The translations under genes were made by a program, and so were the position numbers. From an uncultured Bryobacterales bacterium (GTDB taxonomy: Bacteria; Acidobacteriota; Terriglobia; Bryobacterales; UBA6623), in contig OX638379.1 of assembly GCA_951813605.1 (NCBI GenBank), positions 4,414,062 through 4,478,061 on the forward strand: a stretch of DNA of 64,000 nucleotides, written 5' to 3'. The notes under the pieces are model-generated. The model saw nothing but the letters and a program-made list of their open reading frames with translations. It made no database searches and had not been told where the DNA came from. Shown piece by piece: positions 36,788 to 45,989 of this stretch. Numbering within the stretch: the first letter of the stretch is position 1; each line of letters opens with the position of its first letter.

Positions 36788-38020
36788 ATGCGCTACCGCA
36801 CAGTACTGCTTTCCGTCGCATTCTCCCTCGCAGCAGCGGGTGCGGAGATCCCCCGCGCCTCGCCCGAAGAAGTCGGGCTTTCCCAACAGCGGCTTGATCG
36901 CGTCACGCAAGCCCTGAAGGCGGACGTGAAACGCGGCCACTTGGCAGGCGCCATTGGCGTGGTGGCGCGCAAGGGCAAGATCGCCTACTGGGAGACCGTG
37001 GGCATGGCTGACATCGAGACCGGAAAGCCAATGCGAGACGACACGATCTTCCGCATCTACTCGATGACCAAGCCGATCGTCGGTGTCGCATTGATGACCC
37101 TGTACGAGGAAGGCGCGTTCGCCCTTCGCGATCCCGTCAAGAAGTACATACCAGAACTCGGCGGCCTCGACGTGCTGTCGGGCAAACGGACTGTCCCTTC
37201 TCGCCGTGAGATGACCGTGCAGGACTTAATGCGGCACACTGCCGGAATGGGCTATGGCGGGGGCAAGACGCGAGCGGACAAGCTGTACCGGGAACTGAAC
37301 GTCCTGGGCGACAACCGGTCCGTCGTCGACTTCGTGCAGAAGCTGGCCAAGATCCCGCTCAAGCACCAGCCAGGCTCGGCGTGGGAGTACAGCGTCTCGG
37401 TGGACGTGCAGGGCCGGTTGATCGAAGTGCTCTCGGGCAAGGACTTGGCGACCTACCTGGAACAGCGACTCTTCGGACCGCTAGACATGCGCGACACCGC
37501 ATTCACCGTGCCTCCGGACAAGAAGGGCCGCTTCGTGCAGATGTACTCCAAGACGGAGGACGAGACGGGAATCGAACCTTCCCCCGCCGACCGCTCAGAG
37601 GGCTATTACGACTACGAGAGCCGGTGGTACTCGGGCGGCGGGGGCTTGGTGTCGACGACCCGTGACTACCTGCGCTTCTGCCAGATGCTGCTGAACGGCG
37701 GCGTCCTCGACGGGCAACGGATACTGAGCCGCAAGACGATCGAATTGATGACCCGGGACCATGTCGAGGGCATCCGGCGCGCCTCGCGCACCCTGTCGCC
37801 GGGCTACGGGTTCGGTCTCGACTTCGCAGTCCATGTCGATCAGGCCAAGAGCGGCCTGAACGGCTCGCTGGGCGAGTACAACTGGGGAGGCTTGGCCGGC
37901 ACGATCTTCTGGATCGACCCGGCGGAGGAAATGATCGGACTGTACATGATCCAAATGCTGCCGCCCCGCTTCAGCCGGACGCCGTTCAAACGCCTCGCCT
38001 ACCAGGCGATCGTAGACTGA
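36788..38020 (+). CDS. family VIII esterase / class C beta-lactamase-like hydrolase, copy 2
   Basis: This 410-residue paralogue of the preceding gene starts at the ATG at 36788, which gives a leader (MRYRTVLLSVAFSLAAAGA) matching copy 1 in position; an upstream ATG at 36668 would not. SMTK is again at 92-95, Tyr201 lies in WEYSVSVD, and YNWGG is conserved. Large blocks are identical to copy 1 (DDTIFRIYSMTKPIVGVALM, for example), while the region after SGM/AGM and the C-terminal tail differ. A recent-to-intermediate tandem duplication is evident. Substrate unknown. Confidence 0.9.
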   Translation: MRYRTVLLSVAFSLAAAGAEIPRASPEEVGLSQQRLDRVTQALKADVKRGHLAGAIGVVARKGKIAYWETVGMADIETGKPMRDDTIFRIYSMTKPIVGVALMTLYEEGAFALRDPVKKYIPELGGLDVLSGKRTVPSRREMTVQDLMRHTAGMGYGGGKTRADKLYRELNVLGDNRSVVDFVQKLAKIPLKHQPGSAWEYSVSVDVQGRLIEVLSGKDLATYLEQRLFGPLDMRDTAFTVPPDKKGRFVQMYSKTEDETGIEPSPADRSEGYYDYESRWYSGGGGLVSTTRDYLRFCQMLLNGGVLDGQRILSRKTIELMTRDHVEGIRRASRTLSPGYGFGLDFAVHVDQAKSGLNGSLGEYNWGGLAGTIFWIDPAEEMIGLYMIQMLPPRFSRTPFKRLAYQAIVD

Positions 38021-38038
38021 GAATTGGTTCCAATCGGG

Positions 38039-39154
38039 CTAGGCTCGAGGCTCTAGCATAAGCACGCCCCGCGCCACTTCGCCCGCTTCCATGTCGGCGA
38101 AAGCCCTTCCCAGGTCGTCCAGTGGGTAGCGCTTGGTGATCAGCCCGTCCAGCGGAAGTCTGCCGCCTCGATAGAGATCCAGCAGCTTGGGGAGGTCCAC
38201 CCGGGGCCGTATCGAGCCGGCAAACGAACCGAGCAGCCTCTTGTTCTGCAGCACCAAGGCACCGGCGGGAATCTGCACCTCTTGCTTCGCCGCGTGGAGA
38301 CCAACGATGGTCGCGGTCCCGCCAGGCCGCACCGAGTTGATCGCCAAGCCAATTGTCGCGGCCGCCCCGACGCTGTCGAACGCGTGCTCCGGGCCCCCAC
38401 CAGTCAGGGCCCGCAATTCCTTGGCCACGTTCTCGCTGGCAGCCGAGTTAATCGTCAAGTCCGCTCCGAGCGCCTTGGCGAAATCGAGCTTGGAATCGAG
38501 CACGTCGACGGCGACTATCGGGTTGCAGCCAGCGAGCTTGCAACCCAGCAGAGCGCTCAGTCCCACCCCGCCGCATCCGATCACTGCGGCTGACTGGCCG
38601 GGCCGGGCACCGGCAGTGTTCATTACCGCGCCCACCCCCGTGGCGACCGCGCAACCGACCACCGCAGCGACTTCGAAGGGCACGTCGTCCGGGATCGGAA
38701 CTACGCTGGATTCGTCGATCACCGCGAATTCCGCCATCGTGGCGGCGCTTAGAAAGTGCTTGAGGCGCAAGCCGTCCACGGTGCTCAAGCGGGACGTCCC
38801 ATCGATCAGCAGGGCTTGGAATGTCGTGCGAGCCAGCCGCTCGCACAAATTGTGGCGCCCGTTCAGGCAGGTCGGGCAGCTCTCGCATGCCGGAAGCCAG
38901 TTGACCACGACACGGTCTCCCGGCTTGCACCGCGTGATGCCGGAGCCGACCGACTCGACGATGCCGGCCCCTTCGTGCCCAAGCACGAGGGGCGGCACGG
39001 CGCGCAACTCGCCTCGCAGCGTGTGAAGGTCCGAGTGGCATACGCCGGCAGCGCACATCCGCACCAGCACCTCATGTTCCTTCGGGGCCGCAAGTTCGAC
39101 CTCTTCAATGGCTAGATGCCCGACCTCTCGGGTCACGGCGGCTTTCATGCGCAT
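38039..39154 (-). CDS. zinc-dependent alcohol dehydrogenase
   Basis: This medium-chain dehydrogenase has 371 residues. Catalytic zinc ligands are in GVCHSDLH and the GHEGAG motif with the later Cys in VVGCAVATG. The structural zinc site is PACESCPTCLNGRHNLC with four cysteines. AVIGCGGVGLSALLG is the NAD-binding loop, followed by Asp in VAVDVLD, which favours NAD. The pattern is that of class III/Zn-type ADH family proteins and N,N-dimethylnitrosoaniline-dependent relatives. It converges on the esterase gene with only 18 bases between stops. Confidence 0.93.
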   Translation of the reverse strand: MRMKAAVTREVGHLAIEEVELAAPKEHEVLVRMCAAGVCHSDLHTLRGELRAVPPLVLGHEGAGIVESVGSGITRCKPGDRVVVNWLPACESCPTCLNGRHNLCERLARTTFQALLIDGTSRLSTVDGLRLKHFLSAATMAEFAVIDESSVVPIPDDVPFEVAAVVGCAVATGVGAVMNTAGARPGQSAAVIGCGGVGLSALLGCKLAGCNPIVAVDVLDSKLDFAKALGADLTINSAASENVAKELRALTGGGPEHAFDSVGAAATIGLAINSVRPGGTATIVGLHAAKQEVQIPAGALVLQNKRLLGSFAGSIRPRVDLPKLLDLYRGGRLPLDGLITKRYPLDDLGRAFADMEAGEVARGVLMLEPRA

Positions 39155-39354
39155 CGCGGGCGTTCCTATTCCGTCGCTCCAGCAGAGCCGCGTTACGACG
39201 GCTCGGGCGACTCACAATTCTACCGAAGGCGCTTCCGGCGAAGCGGAAGCCAGCCTGGCCGGGGCGGCCGTAACGCCAAAAGGTTGCTTGACGCCTATTC
39301 AGCTAGATCGGAACCGCTGAAGCCGCAACGGGCAACAAAGCTGACGGGACGAAC

Positions 39355-42045
39355 GTGAATGGGCTAGCACAGTCATCGGCAATCTTTTTTCTAGGCGCGT
39401 TTCTTTTGCCGTTGCAACTGCAGTCGCAGAATTCCGAAGAAAACGGTTCCAGCGAATCGGAGGTCTCGGAGGCGGCCAGCGAAGGGTCCGAGCCAGCCGC
39501 GCCCGAATCCGCCAATCCGTCCGCCAGCGACGGAGCCGCGGCTGACCGGACGCGCCTCAATCTTCTCGGAGTGGTCAACTCCGAGCAGGGCGAGGGCAGG
39601 CGCAACGAAAATGTCCGCCTGACGCTGATCGACAACAACGTACTGCGCGAGCTGAACGAGCGCCTCGGAATCTCGGCCACGGCGGTCAAGAACTTTCAGA
39701 TCGACCGCTCCTACTGGGCCACCGAGTACGGCGGGCCGCCTTCCCGTCCCATCCACACTCCTCCCGCCAGGGCGTCCAAGGTGAACGGAAACCTCTTCCT
39801 GACGCACACCAACAGCGCCGTGAGCGCGCGGTCCTTCTTCCAGGTGGGCGCGGTGCAGCCCGCGCGCAGCAACAACTACGGACTCACTGTCGGCCTGCCG
39901 GCGTGGCAGGGGGCGGCTCTCACCATCAACGCAAGCCAGACGCGGAACCGAGGCCAGGTGAACGGCAACGTGCTCGTGCCGACACTCGAGGAGCGCGAGC
40001 CGCTGACCAACGATCCGGCCGCCCGCGCTTTCATCCAGCGCATCATGGATGCCTATCCTGTGGCCGTCCCGAACCGCACGGACATCAACCCGCGGGCTTT
40101 GAACACAAACGCCCCGCAGGACATCGCGAACGACCGAGTTTCCGCTACGCTGGACCAGCGGACCGGCGCTGACGCGCGTGTCACGATGCGGTACGGACTG
40201 GTGCTGCAAAACGTCGACGCCTTCCAGCTGGTAGGGGGGCAGAATCCCAATACGACCACGCGCAATCACCAGTCGCGGATCACATGGAGCCGCAGCTGGA
40301 CACCGCAGTTGACAGGCGATTTCACTGCGGGCTTCGATCGGGTAGGATCCCGGCTGATCTCCGACGAGAGCTCGATCGGGCCTTGGATCCGGATCGGACG
40401 GGAACTCGACAGCATCGGCCCGGCGGGCCGCTTCCCGGTAGACCGCGCGGGCAACAATTTCCGTTACGGAGGGCGCGTGCGCTACCGTCGCGGAAATCAC
40501 AATCTCGCGTTTGGAGGGAATCTTCACCGCGGTCAGATCAACGGCAGCGAATTGCAGGACCATCGGGGGCGGATTATTTTCCGAAGGAATTTCGGACGCG
40601 ACGGAGTCACGAACCTTCGCAAGGGATTGGCGAGCAACTACTCGATCGCCATCGGGAACGTCCATCGAGGGTTCCGGCGGTGGATGGCAGGCCTTTATCT
40701 TGGGGACGAATGGAAGGCGAGCTCGGATCTGACGCTGAGCATCGGCCTGCGCTGGGAACCGGTAGCCAAGCCGACCGAGGTCAACGATCTGACAAGGATC
40801 CCGTATTCGTCCGATCTCAACAACTTCGCGCCTCGCTTCGGCTTCGCCTACCGCATGCCGGGCCGCTGGGGGGCCCTGCGCGGGTCATACGGGATGCACT
40901 ACGGCGAGATTTTCACAGCCACGTACATCCAGTCACGGATCAACCCGCCGCAGAACATCACGGTCGTCGTCCAGACGCCTGACCTCGTCGACCCGCTCAA
41001 AGACATCCGTCCGATTTCGTTCGATCCGGACGCTCGGTCGGTCAGGTTCGACGTAGCGCCCGACCTGACAATTCCTTACACGCACAACTACAACTTCACC
41101 TGGGAGTTCGACCTTGCAAAGGACTGGACTGTTGACCTAGCGTACGTTGGCAGCCGCTCGCACCAGCTGCTGTCGATGTTTTTCCTCAACCGGGCCCGCG
41201 CCGTAGACGGGATCGCGCAGACTACGAGAACGGTCAACGCCCGCCGCCCAGACCAACGGTACTTCAATGTCCTGCATGTGACGAACGGTTCCCGAGGGTA
41301 CTTCGACGCCGGGCGCGCCACGTTGCGCATCCCGCAGTGGGCAGGCTTGAATCTAGAGGCGTCCTACTGGTGGAGCAAGGCGATCGATCTGGGCGGCAGC
41401 CACTTGAACACCGCTGCCAACGCCAACCGACTGCAGACAGAGAGCCCCTCCGAATTCGACGTCCACGGCGAGCTTCGGGGCCTCAGCAACTTCGACCAGC
41501 CTCACGCTGCGCTTTTCAACATCAGCTACCAAACCGCCCCGCTCACAGGCAAGAAGAGCCTGATCCGGAACTTGTTCGGTGCATGGCAGTTGAGCTCGGT
41601 CGTACTGCTGAAGTCCGGGACTCCATTCTCGGTGCTCGCGGGCTCGGATGCGCCGGGCTTCGGCAACGTCGATGGCTCGCAAAGCGATACGCCCCTTCTC
41701 GACGACGTTTCCGTCCTCGGGCGGTCCATCGACGATCCGGACTCATCGTTCGTGCGGCTTCCGGCCAGCGCGTTCTCGTTCATCAACGCAACGGACTTGC
41801 GCGGCAACCTCGGGCGCAACACGTTTCGCCGGGACGGCATCGCGAACATCAACATGGCCCTGTCCAAGTCCTGGGCTTTCGGCGGCGACAATTCGCTGCT
41901 GTTGCGCGCCGAGTCCCTCAATTTCACGAACCATCCCCAGTTCCAAGATCCGGGCTCGAACCTAGCGCAGGGAAATTTCGGCCGGATCACAAACACGCTC
42001 AACGACGGGCGCACGTTCCGGTTCACGCTACGGTTCACGTTCTGA
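39355..42045 (+). CDS. short TonB-dependent receptor-like outer membrane protein
   Basis: This 896-residue protein from a GTG at 39355 has a leader (SSAIFFLGAFLLPLQLQSQ) and an acidic, Ser/Glu-rich linker to about residue 65. It lacks the N-terminal carboxypeptidase-regulatory domain and a canonical plug. A short segment (NENVRLTLIDNNVLREL, then ISATAVKNF) stands where the plug would be. From about residue 140 a beta-barrel follows, with SARSFFQVGAVQPARSNNYG and regular alternating strands, ending FRFTLRFTF with a terminal aromatic. This is the acidobacterial type of Oar-like receptor without carboxypeptidase domain. It begins a run of co-oriented genes; an AKR-like gene follows after 46 bases. 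Ligand unknown. Confidence 0.82.
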   Translation: MNGLAQSSAIFFLGAFLLPLQLQSQNSEENGSSESEVSEAASEGSEPAAPESANPSASDGAAADRTRLNLLGVVNSEQGEGRRNENVRLTLIDNNVLRELNERLGISATAVKNFQIDRSYWATEYGGPPSRPIHTPPARASKVNGNLFLTHTNSAVSARSFFQVGAVQPARSNNYGLTVGLPAWQGAALTINASQTRNRGQVNGNVLVPTLEEREPLTNDPAARAFIQRIMDAYPVAVPNRTDINPRALNTNAPQDIANDRVSATLDQRTGADARVTMRYGLVLQNVDAFQLVGGQNPNTTTRNHQSRITWSRSWTPQLTGDFTAGFDRVGSRLISDESSIGPWIRIGRELDSIGPAGRFPVDRAGNNFRYGGRVRYRRGNHNLAFGGNLHRGQINGSELQDHRGRIIFRRNFGRDGVTNLRKGLASNYSIAIGNVHRGFRRWMAGLYLGDEWKASSDLTLSIGLRWEPVAKPTEVNDLTRIPYSSDLNNFAPRFGFAYRMPGRWGALRGSYGMHYGEIFTATYIQSRINPPQNITVVVQTPDLVDPLKDIRPISFDPDARSVRFDVAPDLTIPYTHNYNFTWEFDLAKDWTVDLAYVGSRSHQLLSMFFLNRARAVDGIAQTTRTVNARRPDQRYFNVLHVTNGSRGYFDAGRATLRIPQWAGLNLEASYWWSKAIDLGGSHLNTAANANRLQTESPSEFDVHGELRGLSNFDQPHAALFNISYQTAPLTGKKSLIRNLFGAWQLSSVVLLKSGTPFSVLAGSDAPGFGNVDGSQSDTPLLDDVSVLGRSIDDPDSSFVRLPASAFSFINATDLRGNLGRNTFRRDGIANINMALSKSWAFGGDNSLLLRAESLNFTNHPQFQDPGSNLAQGNFGRITNTLNDGRTFRFTLRFTF

Positions 42046-42091
42046 CGAGAGCGCTGCGTTCGATCCTGACAGACGGTCCACACCATAGGCA

Positions 42092-42928
42092 ATGTCAAAG
42101 CTGGTGAGTTTGCGATCCGGCCTGCCTCCGGTTCCGCGCCTTGGCATCGCGACCCGGGGGAACACCCGACTGAGCGAGGAAGACATTCGCTACGCGCTCA
42201 ACCGAGGGATTCGGTACTTCAATTGGTGCGGCAAGCCCGACGGCCTCTCGCGAGCCATCGCGAACCTTGGCAAGCAGCGCGACGAGATCGTCTTCGCCAC
42301 GCAGCTGAAAGCACGCACGGCCGACGAAGCGGACCGTGAGCTGGACTGGGTGCTCGAACACACTCGGAGCGACCGCCTGGATGTCGGAACGCTCTATTAC
42401 GTGGAATCCGACGCGGAGTGGCAGGCGATTGCCGGCCCGGGGGGATCGTGGGAGGCACTGGCGCGGCGTCGAAGCAGCGGCCAGCTCGGGTTGATTGGCC
42501 TCACGAGCCACCAACGCACCCTCGCGGCGGGCTGGGCCCTGGAGGCCGCGCCGGACGGGAGGCGACGGCTCGACATGCTCATGATCCGTTACAACGCCGC
42601 CCACACCGGTGCAGAGCGCGACGTCTTTCCGGTCACATCCAGAATTGGCACCCCGGTCGTGACTTTCACGGGACTGCGATGGCGTGACCTCCTGCGCGCG
42701 ACACCGGACGATCCGCCAGGGTTCAGCCCCCCGTCCGCTGCGGACTGTTATCGCTTCTGCCTTGCCCATCCGTCAGTGGCCGTCGCGCTAGCAGCACCGA
42801 ACGGGCGCGCCGAGCTGATTGAGGACATGAAGGCGCTCGACGGTGGAGGCGAGCCAGGCGAGGAGTGGATGGCCGCTATGCGCGCCCACGGAGAGCGCGT
42901 CCATCGCCACGCGAGGGAATTCTGGTAG
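42092..42928 (+). CDS. aldo/keto reductase-like protein lacking the catalytic tetrad
   Basis: This 278-residue protein has the aldo/keto reductase layout: IRYALNRGIRYFNW (31-45), IVFATQL (66-72), LDVGTLYYVES (96-106) and GQLGLIGLTSH (130-140). By eye alignment the tetrad Asp, Tyr, Lys, His is replaced by Asn44, Asp50, Gln71 and Tyr102. It therefore may not reduce carbonyls in the usual way. There is no signal peptide. It sits between a TonB receptor and a GntR regulator. A divergent active site or a binding role is inferred. Confidence 0.8.
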   Translation: MSKLVSLRSGLPPVPRLGIATRGNTRLSEEDIRYALNRGIRYFNWCGKPDGLSRAIANLGKQRDEIVFATQLKARTADEADRELDWVLEHTRSDRLDVGTLYYVESDAEWQAIAGPGGSWEALARRRSSGQLGLIGLTSHQRTLAAGWALEAAPDGRRRLDMLMIRYNAAHTGAERDVFPVTSRIGTPVVTFTGLRWRDLLRATPDDPPGFSPPSAADCYRFCLAHPSVAVALAAPNGRAELIEDMKALDGGGEPGEEWMAAMRAHGERVHRHAREFW

Positions 42929-43066
42929 GGACCGAAAAAAAGGCACTGGGCGAGACGCTGGTCGAAGCTTCGCGAAAGCACTACGCTAGACGGACGAGCA
43001 GCTACTCAGCTACCCTAAGTGAGTCGGCCAAAAGCAATGGGATCGCCGAAATAAAGCGCGAGACCA

Positions 43067-43939
43067 ATGGATCGGGCCGCGATGGCCTTGTCTCGTATCC
43101 CGGAGATGGGCACGGATAGCGGATTGACAAGATTTGACCTGTTGGCTCTCGGCAAGTCGAACGGCGGCGCCTTCAGCAAGGGCAACGGCGACGGCCGCAA
43201 GCTCTCGGAGCACGCCTACTTCGTGGTCCGCAATGCGATCCTCAGCGGAGCCTTGGGGTTCGGTCAGTCTGTCACTCGTCGCGAACTCTCCAAGCAGCTT
43301 GGCATGAGCCTCCTGCCCGTCTCGGAGGCCCTGCAACGCTTGGAGCACGAGGGCTTGGTCGAAAGCAAGCCCAGAGTGGGAACCCGGGTCCGCACGCCAA
43401 GTGAACTGGACATTCGAGGCCATTTCGCCGTTCGAGAGGCACTCGAGGGCCAAGCGGCACGGCTGTTCGCGGACCGCGCGTCAAACCGTCAGCGCAGCGA
43501 GCTGCTCGCGATGGCAGCCACAGTTGACCGGACATTCCGGAAGCCCCAGCCGGATCGAGAACGGTATGCGGCGCTGCACGAGCGGTTCCACCTTTACATC
43601 GCCGAATGCTCCGATTACGCGACATTGACCCAGGTCGTCCAGAGACAAGTGACGATTTGGACCTGGCTGGGGTCCCGGCTCGCATGGACGTCGACCGTGC
43701 GGTCGCTCTCCGACGAAGACCGGCCGCCACGGCACTGGCACGAGCAACTCGCTCAATCGCTCGCCAATGACGGCGCAAGCGCCGCGGACCGTGCCATGCG
43801 CCGTCATGTCAGCCGCGGCCTGCAAGTGGTCCTGGATCATTTCGGGATCGTTGGCGCTCATCCGCCGCAGCAACTCCAAGCGTCGGTGCGAACGCCGGAT
43901 GGGCAGTCATCCAAGGCGGCCGGCGATATATCACGGTGA
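43067..43939 (+). CDS. GntR family transcriptional regulator, FadR/FCD type
   Basis: This is a 290-residue regulator. The winged helix spans about 47-110: SEHAYFVVRNAILSGAL, TRRELSKQLGMSLLPVSEALQRLEHEGLVESKPRVGTRV. An all-helical FCD ligand domain follows (about 118-265), with FAVREALEGQAARL and ALHERFHLYIAECS, whose histidine and the later His pairs probably bind a metal. Later in-frame ATGs at 43082 and 43106 are possible starts. It overlaps an inverted repeat at its 3' end and precedes the cytochrome gene by 14 bases, so it likely controls the locus in response to a small acid. Confidence 0.9.
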   Translation: MDRAAMALSRIPEMGTDSGLTRFDLLALGKSNGGAFSKGNGDGRKLSEHAYFVVRNAILSGALGFGQSVTRRELSKQLGMSLLPVSEALQRLEHEGLVESKPRVGTRVRTPSELDIRGHFAVREALEGQAARLFADRASNRQRSELLAMAATVDRTFRKPQPDRERYAALHERFHLYIAECSDYATLTQVVQRQVTIWTWLGSRLAWTSTVRSLSDEDRPPRHWHEQLAQSLANDGASAADRAMRRHVSRGLQVVLDHFGIVGAHPPQQLQASVRTPDGQSSKAAGDISR

Positions 43940-43941
43940 TA
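43929..43941. promoter_or_regulatory. 13-bp inverted repeat at the GntR-cytochrome junction
   Basis: TATCAC and GTGATA are perfect inverted arms around one G. The site spans the GntR stop codon and ends 12 bases before the cytochrome ATG. Directly upstream it reads GATATATCAC, sharing nine bases with the palindrome before the large TonB operon. A regulator site is plausible; a translational hairpin is the alternative. Confidence 0.4.
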
Positions 43942-43953
43942 CGCTAAGGCGCA

Positions 43954-45963
43954 ATGGCCCGCCGACCGAGCGCGACACGCCGCGTCGATGCCGGTAAGAG
44001 CGAGCCTTTCGGGTCCAGGAAGCGGGGACTCGCTGTCGCGGTCTGCGTCGCGGCTCTGGCGGCGTCGTCGTACTTCGCGACCCGGATGGATTTCCGGACG
44101 ACGCTCTCGCGGTCGGGTAACGTCTCCGAGGCGCAGGGCGACGGCTATATCGATGGATCTTCATGCGCTGGCTGCCACGAATCGATCTGGAACGATTTCC
44201 AGAGCAGCGGAATGGCTAGGTCATTTGCGGCTCTGACCCCAGCTCACGAGGTTGCCGATTGGGAAACGGAGAATGTCTTCCGCCACGCCCCCTCGAGGCG
44301 CGAGTACAAGATGTTCCGCCGAGACGGTCGCTACTTCATTCGGCGCTGGCAGACAGGATTCGATGGCCGCGAGGAGAACGTCGTCGAGCAACAGATCGAC
44401 TACGTCATGGGCTCGGGCCTCAAGGCCAGGACCTATCTGAGTCGCACCGAAACGGGCGAGCTCTTGCAACTGCCCGTGGGGTGGTACGCCGAAAACGGCG
44501 GCTTCTGGGCCATGAGCCCTGGGTACGACCGCTATGACCACGACGGGTTCCGCCGCCGCGTGCAGTATGACTGCATGTTCTGCCACAACGCGTATCCGAG
44601 CGTCGCGCCCGGCCAGGACAAGTTTGACGCGGAAAGGATTGTCTTTCCCACGCTCCCAGCAGGTATCGACTGCCAGCGGTGCCACGGGCCGGGTCGCCGA
44701 CACATGGAAGCGGTGGGCTCGGGATCGTCCCCCGAGATTGTCCGATCCGCCATCGTCAATCCCGCGCGGCTAAGTTCGCAACGCCGGCTGGAAGTCTGCC
44801 TGCAGTGCCACTTGCAGTCGACAAGCACTGGCTTGCCATACGCACTGGAACGGCAAGATCGAGGCGTGTTCTCCTATCGACCGGGCGAGCCGCTAGGCGA
44901 TTACGTGGTCCATTTCGACCACCAGCCCGGTTCGCGTTACGAAGACAAGTTCGAGATTGCCCACGCGGCGTATCGGCTCTTGAAATCCGCTTGCTTTCGC
45001 GAGAGCCGCGGGGAGCTGCATTGCACGACCTGTCACGACCCCCACCGCGGCACGCACCGAGCCTCGGAGCATGCCGGGGACCAGTATCGCGGCATCTGCG
45101 CGCGCTGCCACGCGGAGAAGCTGAGGTCGCTTGTCGCTGAATCCCTGCACACTCCGTCCTCGCAGTGCGCGAGCTGTCACATGCCGCAGCGTCGGACGGA
45201 TGATGTGGTCCACGTCGTCATGACCGATCACCTGATCGGGCGACCCGACGTCTCAAGAGGGCTGCTCGACCCCAAACGGGAAGTGCACGGACCCGCCTAC
45301 GAGGGCGAAGTCGTCCCCTACTATCCCCCCGGTCTACCAACGAACGCGGAAGACGAGCTCGACATCGCGATTGCCCAAGTCAAAGCCGGTTCGAACCTCG
45401 CCGAGGGAATTCCGCGCTTGGCGGCATTGCTGGCCCGGAGCGGTTCGCATTCCGCGCGACACAGTTTCGAGCTTGCCGAGGCATTGCGCCGCGCGGGCAT
45501 GGTGCGAGATTCCCTGCAGTGGTACGAACGAACGATCGAGCGGAGCCCCGAGTTCCTGCCCGGCCTGCGTTCGTACGGCATGGCTTTGGTCGAGACCGGA
45601 GATCCATCGGCTGCGGAGGCAATCTTGCGCAAGGCGCTGGAGCTGCACCCGGACAACTCCCGGACTCTCCATAATCTGGGGCTTGCGTTGCTGCGGATGG
45701 GACGCTTCCCCGCCGCGGTTCGAAGCCTTGAAGAATCTGCAGCGCTGCAACCAGACTCGCCATCAACGCAAAACGCGCTCGCGAGCGCCCTATACGAATC
45801 CGGCGACCCAGAGCGAGCCGAGAGCGCCTTTCGCGAGGCTGTCCGGCTGCAGCCCGACTACACCCTGGCCAGGGTGAACCTAGCTCGACTTCTCGAGGCA
45901 ACGGGACGTCGCGACGAGGCAGCCCATCACTTCGAACAGAGCACGGCGGGCAAGCAACAGTAG
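43954..45963 (+). CDS. heptaheme cytochrome c fused to TPR repeats
   Basis: This 669-residue protein has one N-terminal helix (about 24-41) acting as anchor or uncleaved leader. Seven CxxCH haem sites are seen at Cys71, 207, 240, 282, 357, 382 and 405 (CAGCH, CMFCH, CQRCH, CLQCH, CTTCH, CARCH, CASCH). CTTCHDPHRGTH and CASCHMPQRR resemble doubled cytochrome c554/NrfA-like haem blocks. Residues about 475-660 are TPR repeats (LHNLGLALLRMGRFPAAVRSLEE and similar). It should carry electrons in the periplasm while the TPRs bind a partner. It follows the GntR gene, with a TPR protein next. The reaction is unknown. Confidence 0.92.
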   Translation: MARRPSATRRVDAGKSEPFGSRKRGLAVAVCVAALAASSYFATRMDFRTTLSRSGNVSEAQGDGYIDGSSCAGCHESIWNDFQSSGMARSFAALTPAHEVADWETENVFRHAPSRREYKMFRRDGRYFIRRWQTGFDGREENVVEQQIDYVMGSGLKARTYLSRTETGELLQLPVGWYAENGGFWAMSPGYDRYDHDGFRRRVQYDCMFCHNAYPSVAPGQDKFDAERIVFPTLPAGIDCQRCHGPGRRHMEAVGSGSSPEIVRSAIVNPARLSSQRRLEVCLQCHLQSTSTGLPYALERQDRGVFSYRPGEPLGDYVVHFDHQPGSRYEDKFEIAHAAYRLLKSACFRESRGELHCTTCHDPHRGTHRASEHAGDQYRGICARCHAEKLRSLVAESLHTPSSQCASCHMPQRRTDDVVHVVMTDHLIGRPDVSRGLLDPKREVHGPAYEGEVVPYYPPGLPTNAEDELDIAIAQVKAGSNLAEGIPRLAALLARSGSHSARHSFELAEALRRAGMVRDSLQWYERTIERSPEFLPGLRSYGMALVETGDPSAAEAILRKALELHPDNSRTLHNLGLALLRMGRFPAAVRSLEESAALQPDSPSTQNALASALYESGDPERAESAFREAVRLQPDYTLARVNLARLLEATGRRDEAAHHFEQSTAGKQQ

Positions 45964-45989
45964 ATCCTAGAGAATATGGGAGGCACGAG

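Noticed and set aside
39391..40665. 424-codon open frame on the minus strand
   Set aside because: It is antisense to the beta-barrel receptor and shows shadow composition (Arg/Val/Asp-rich).
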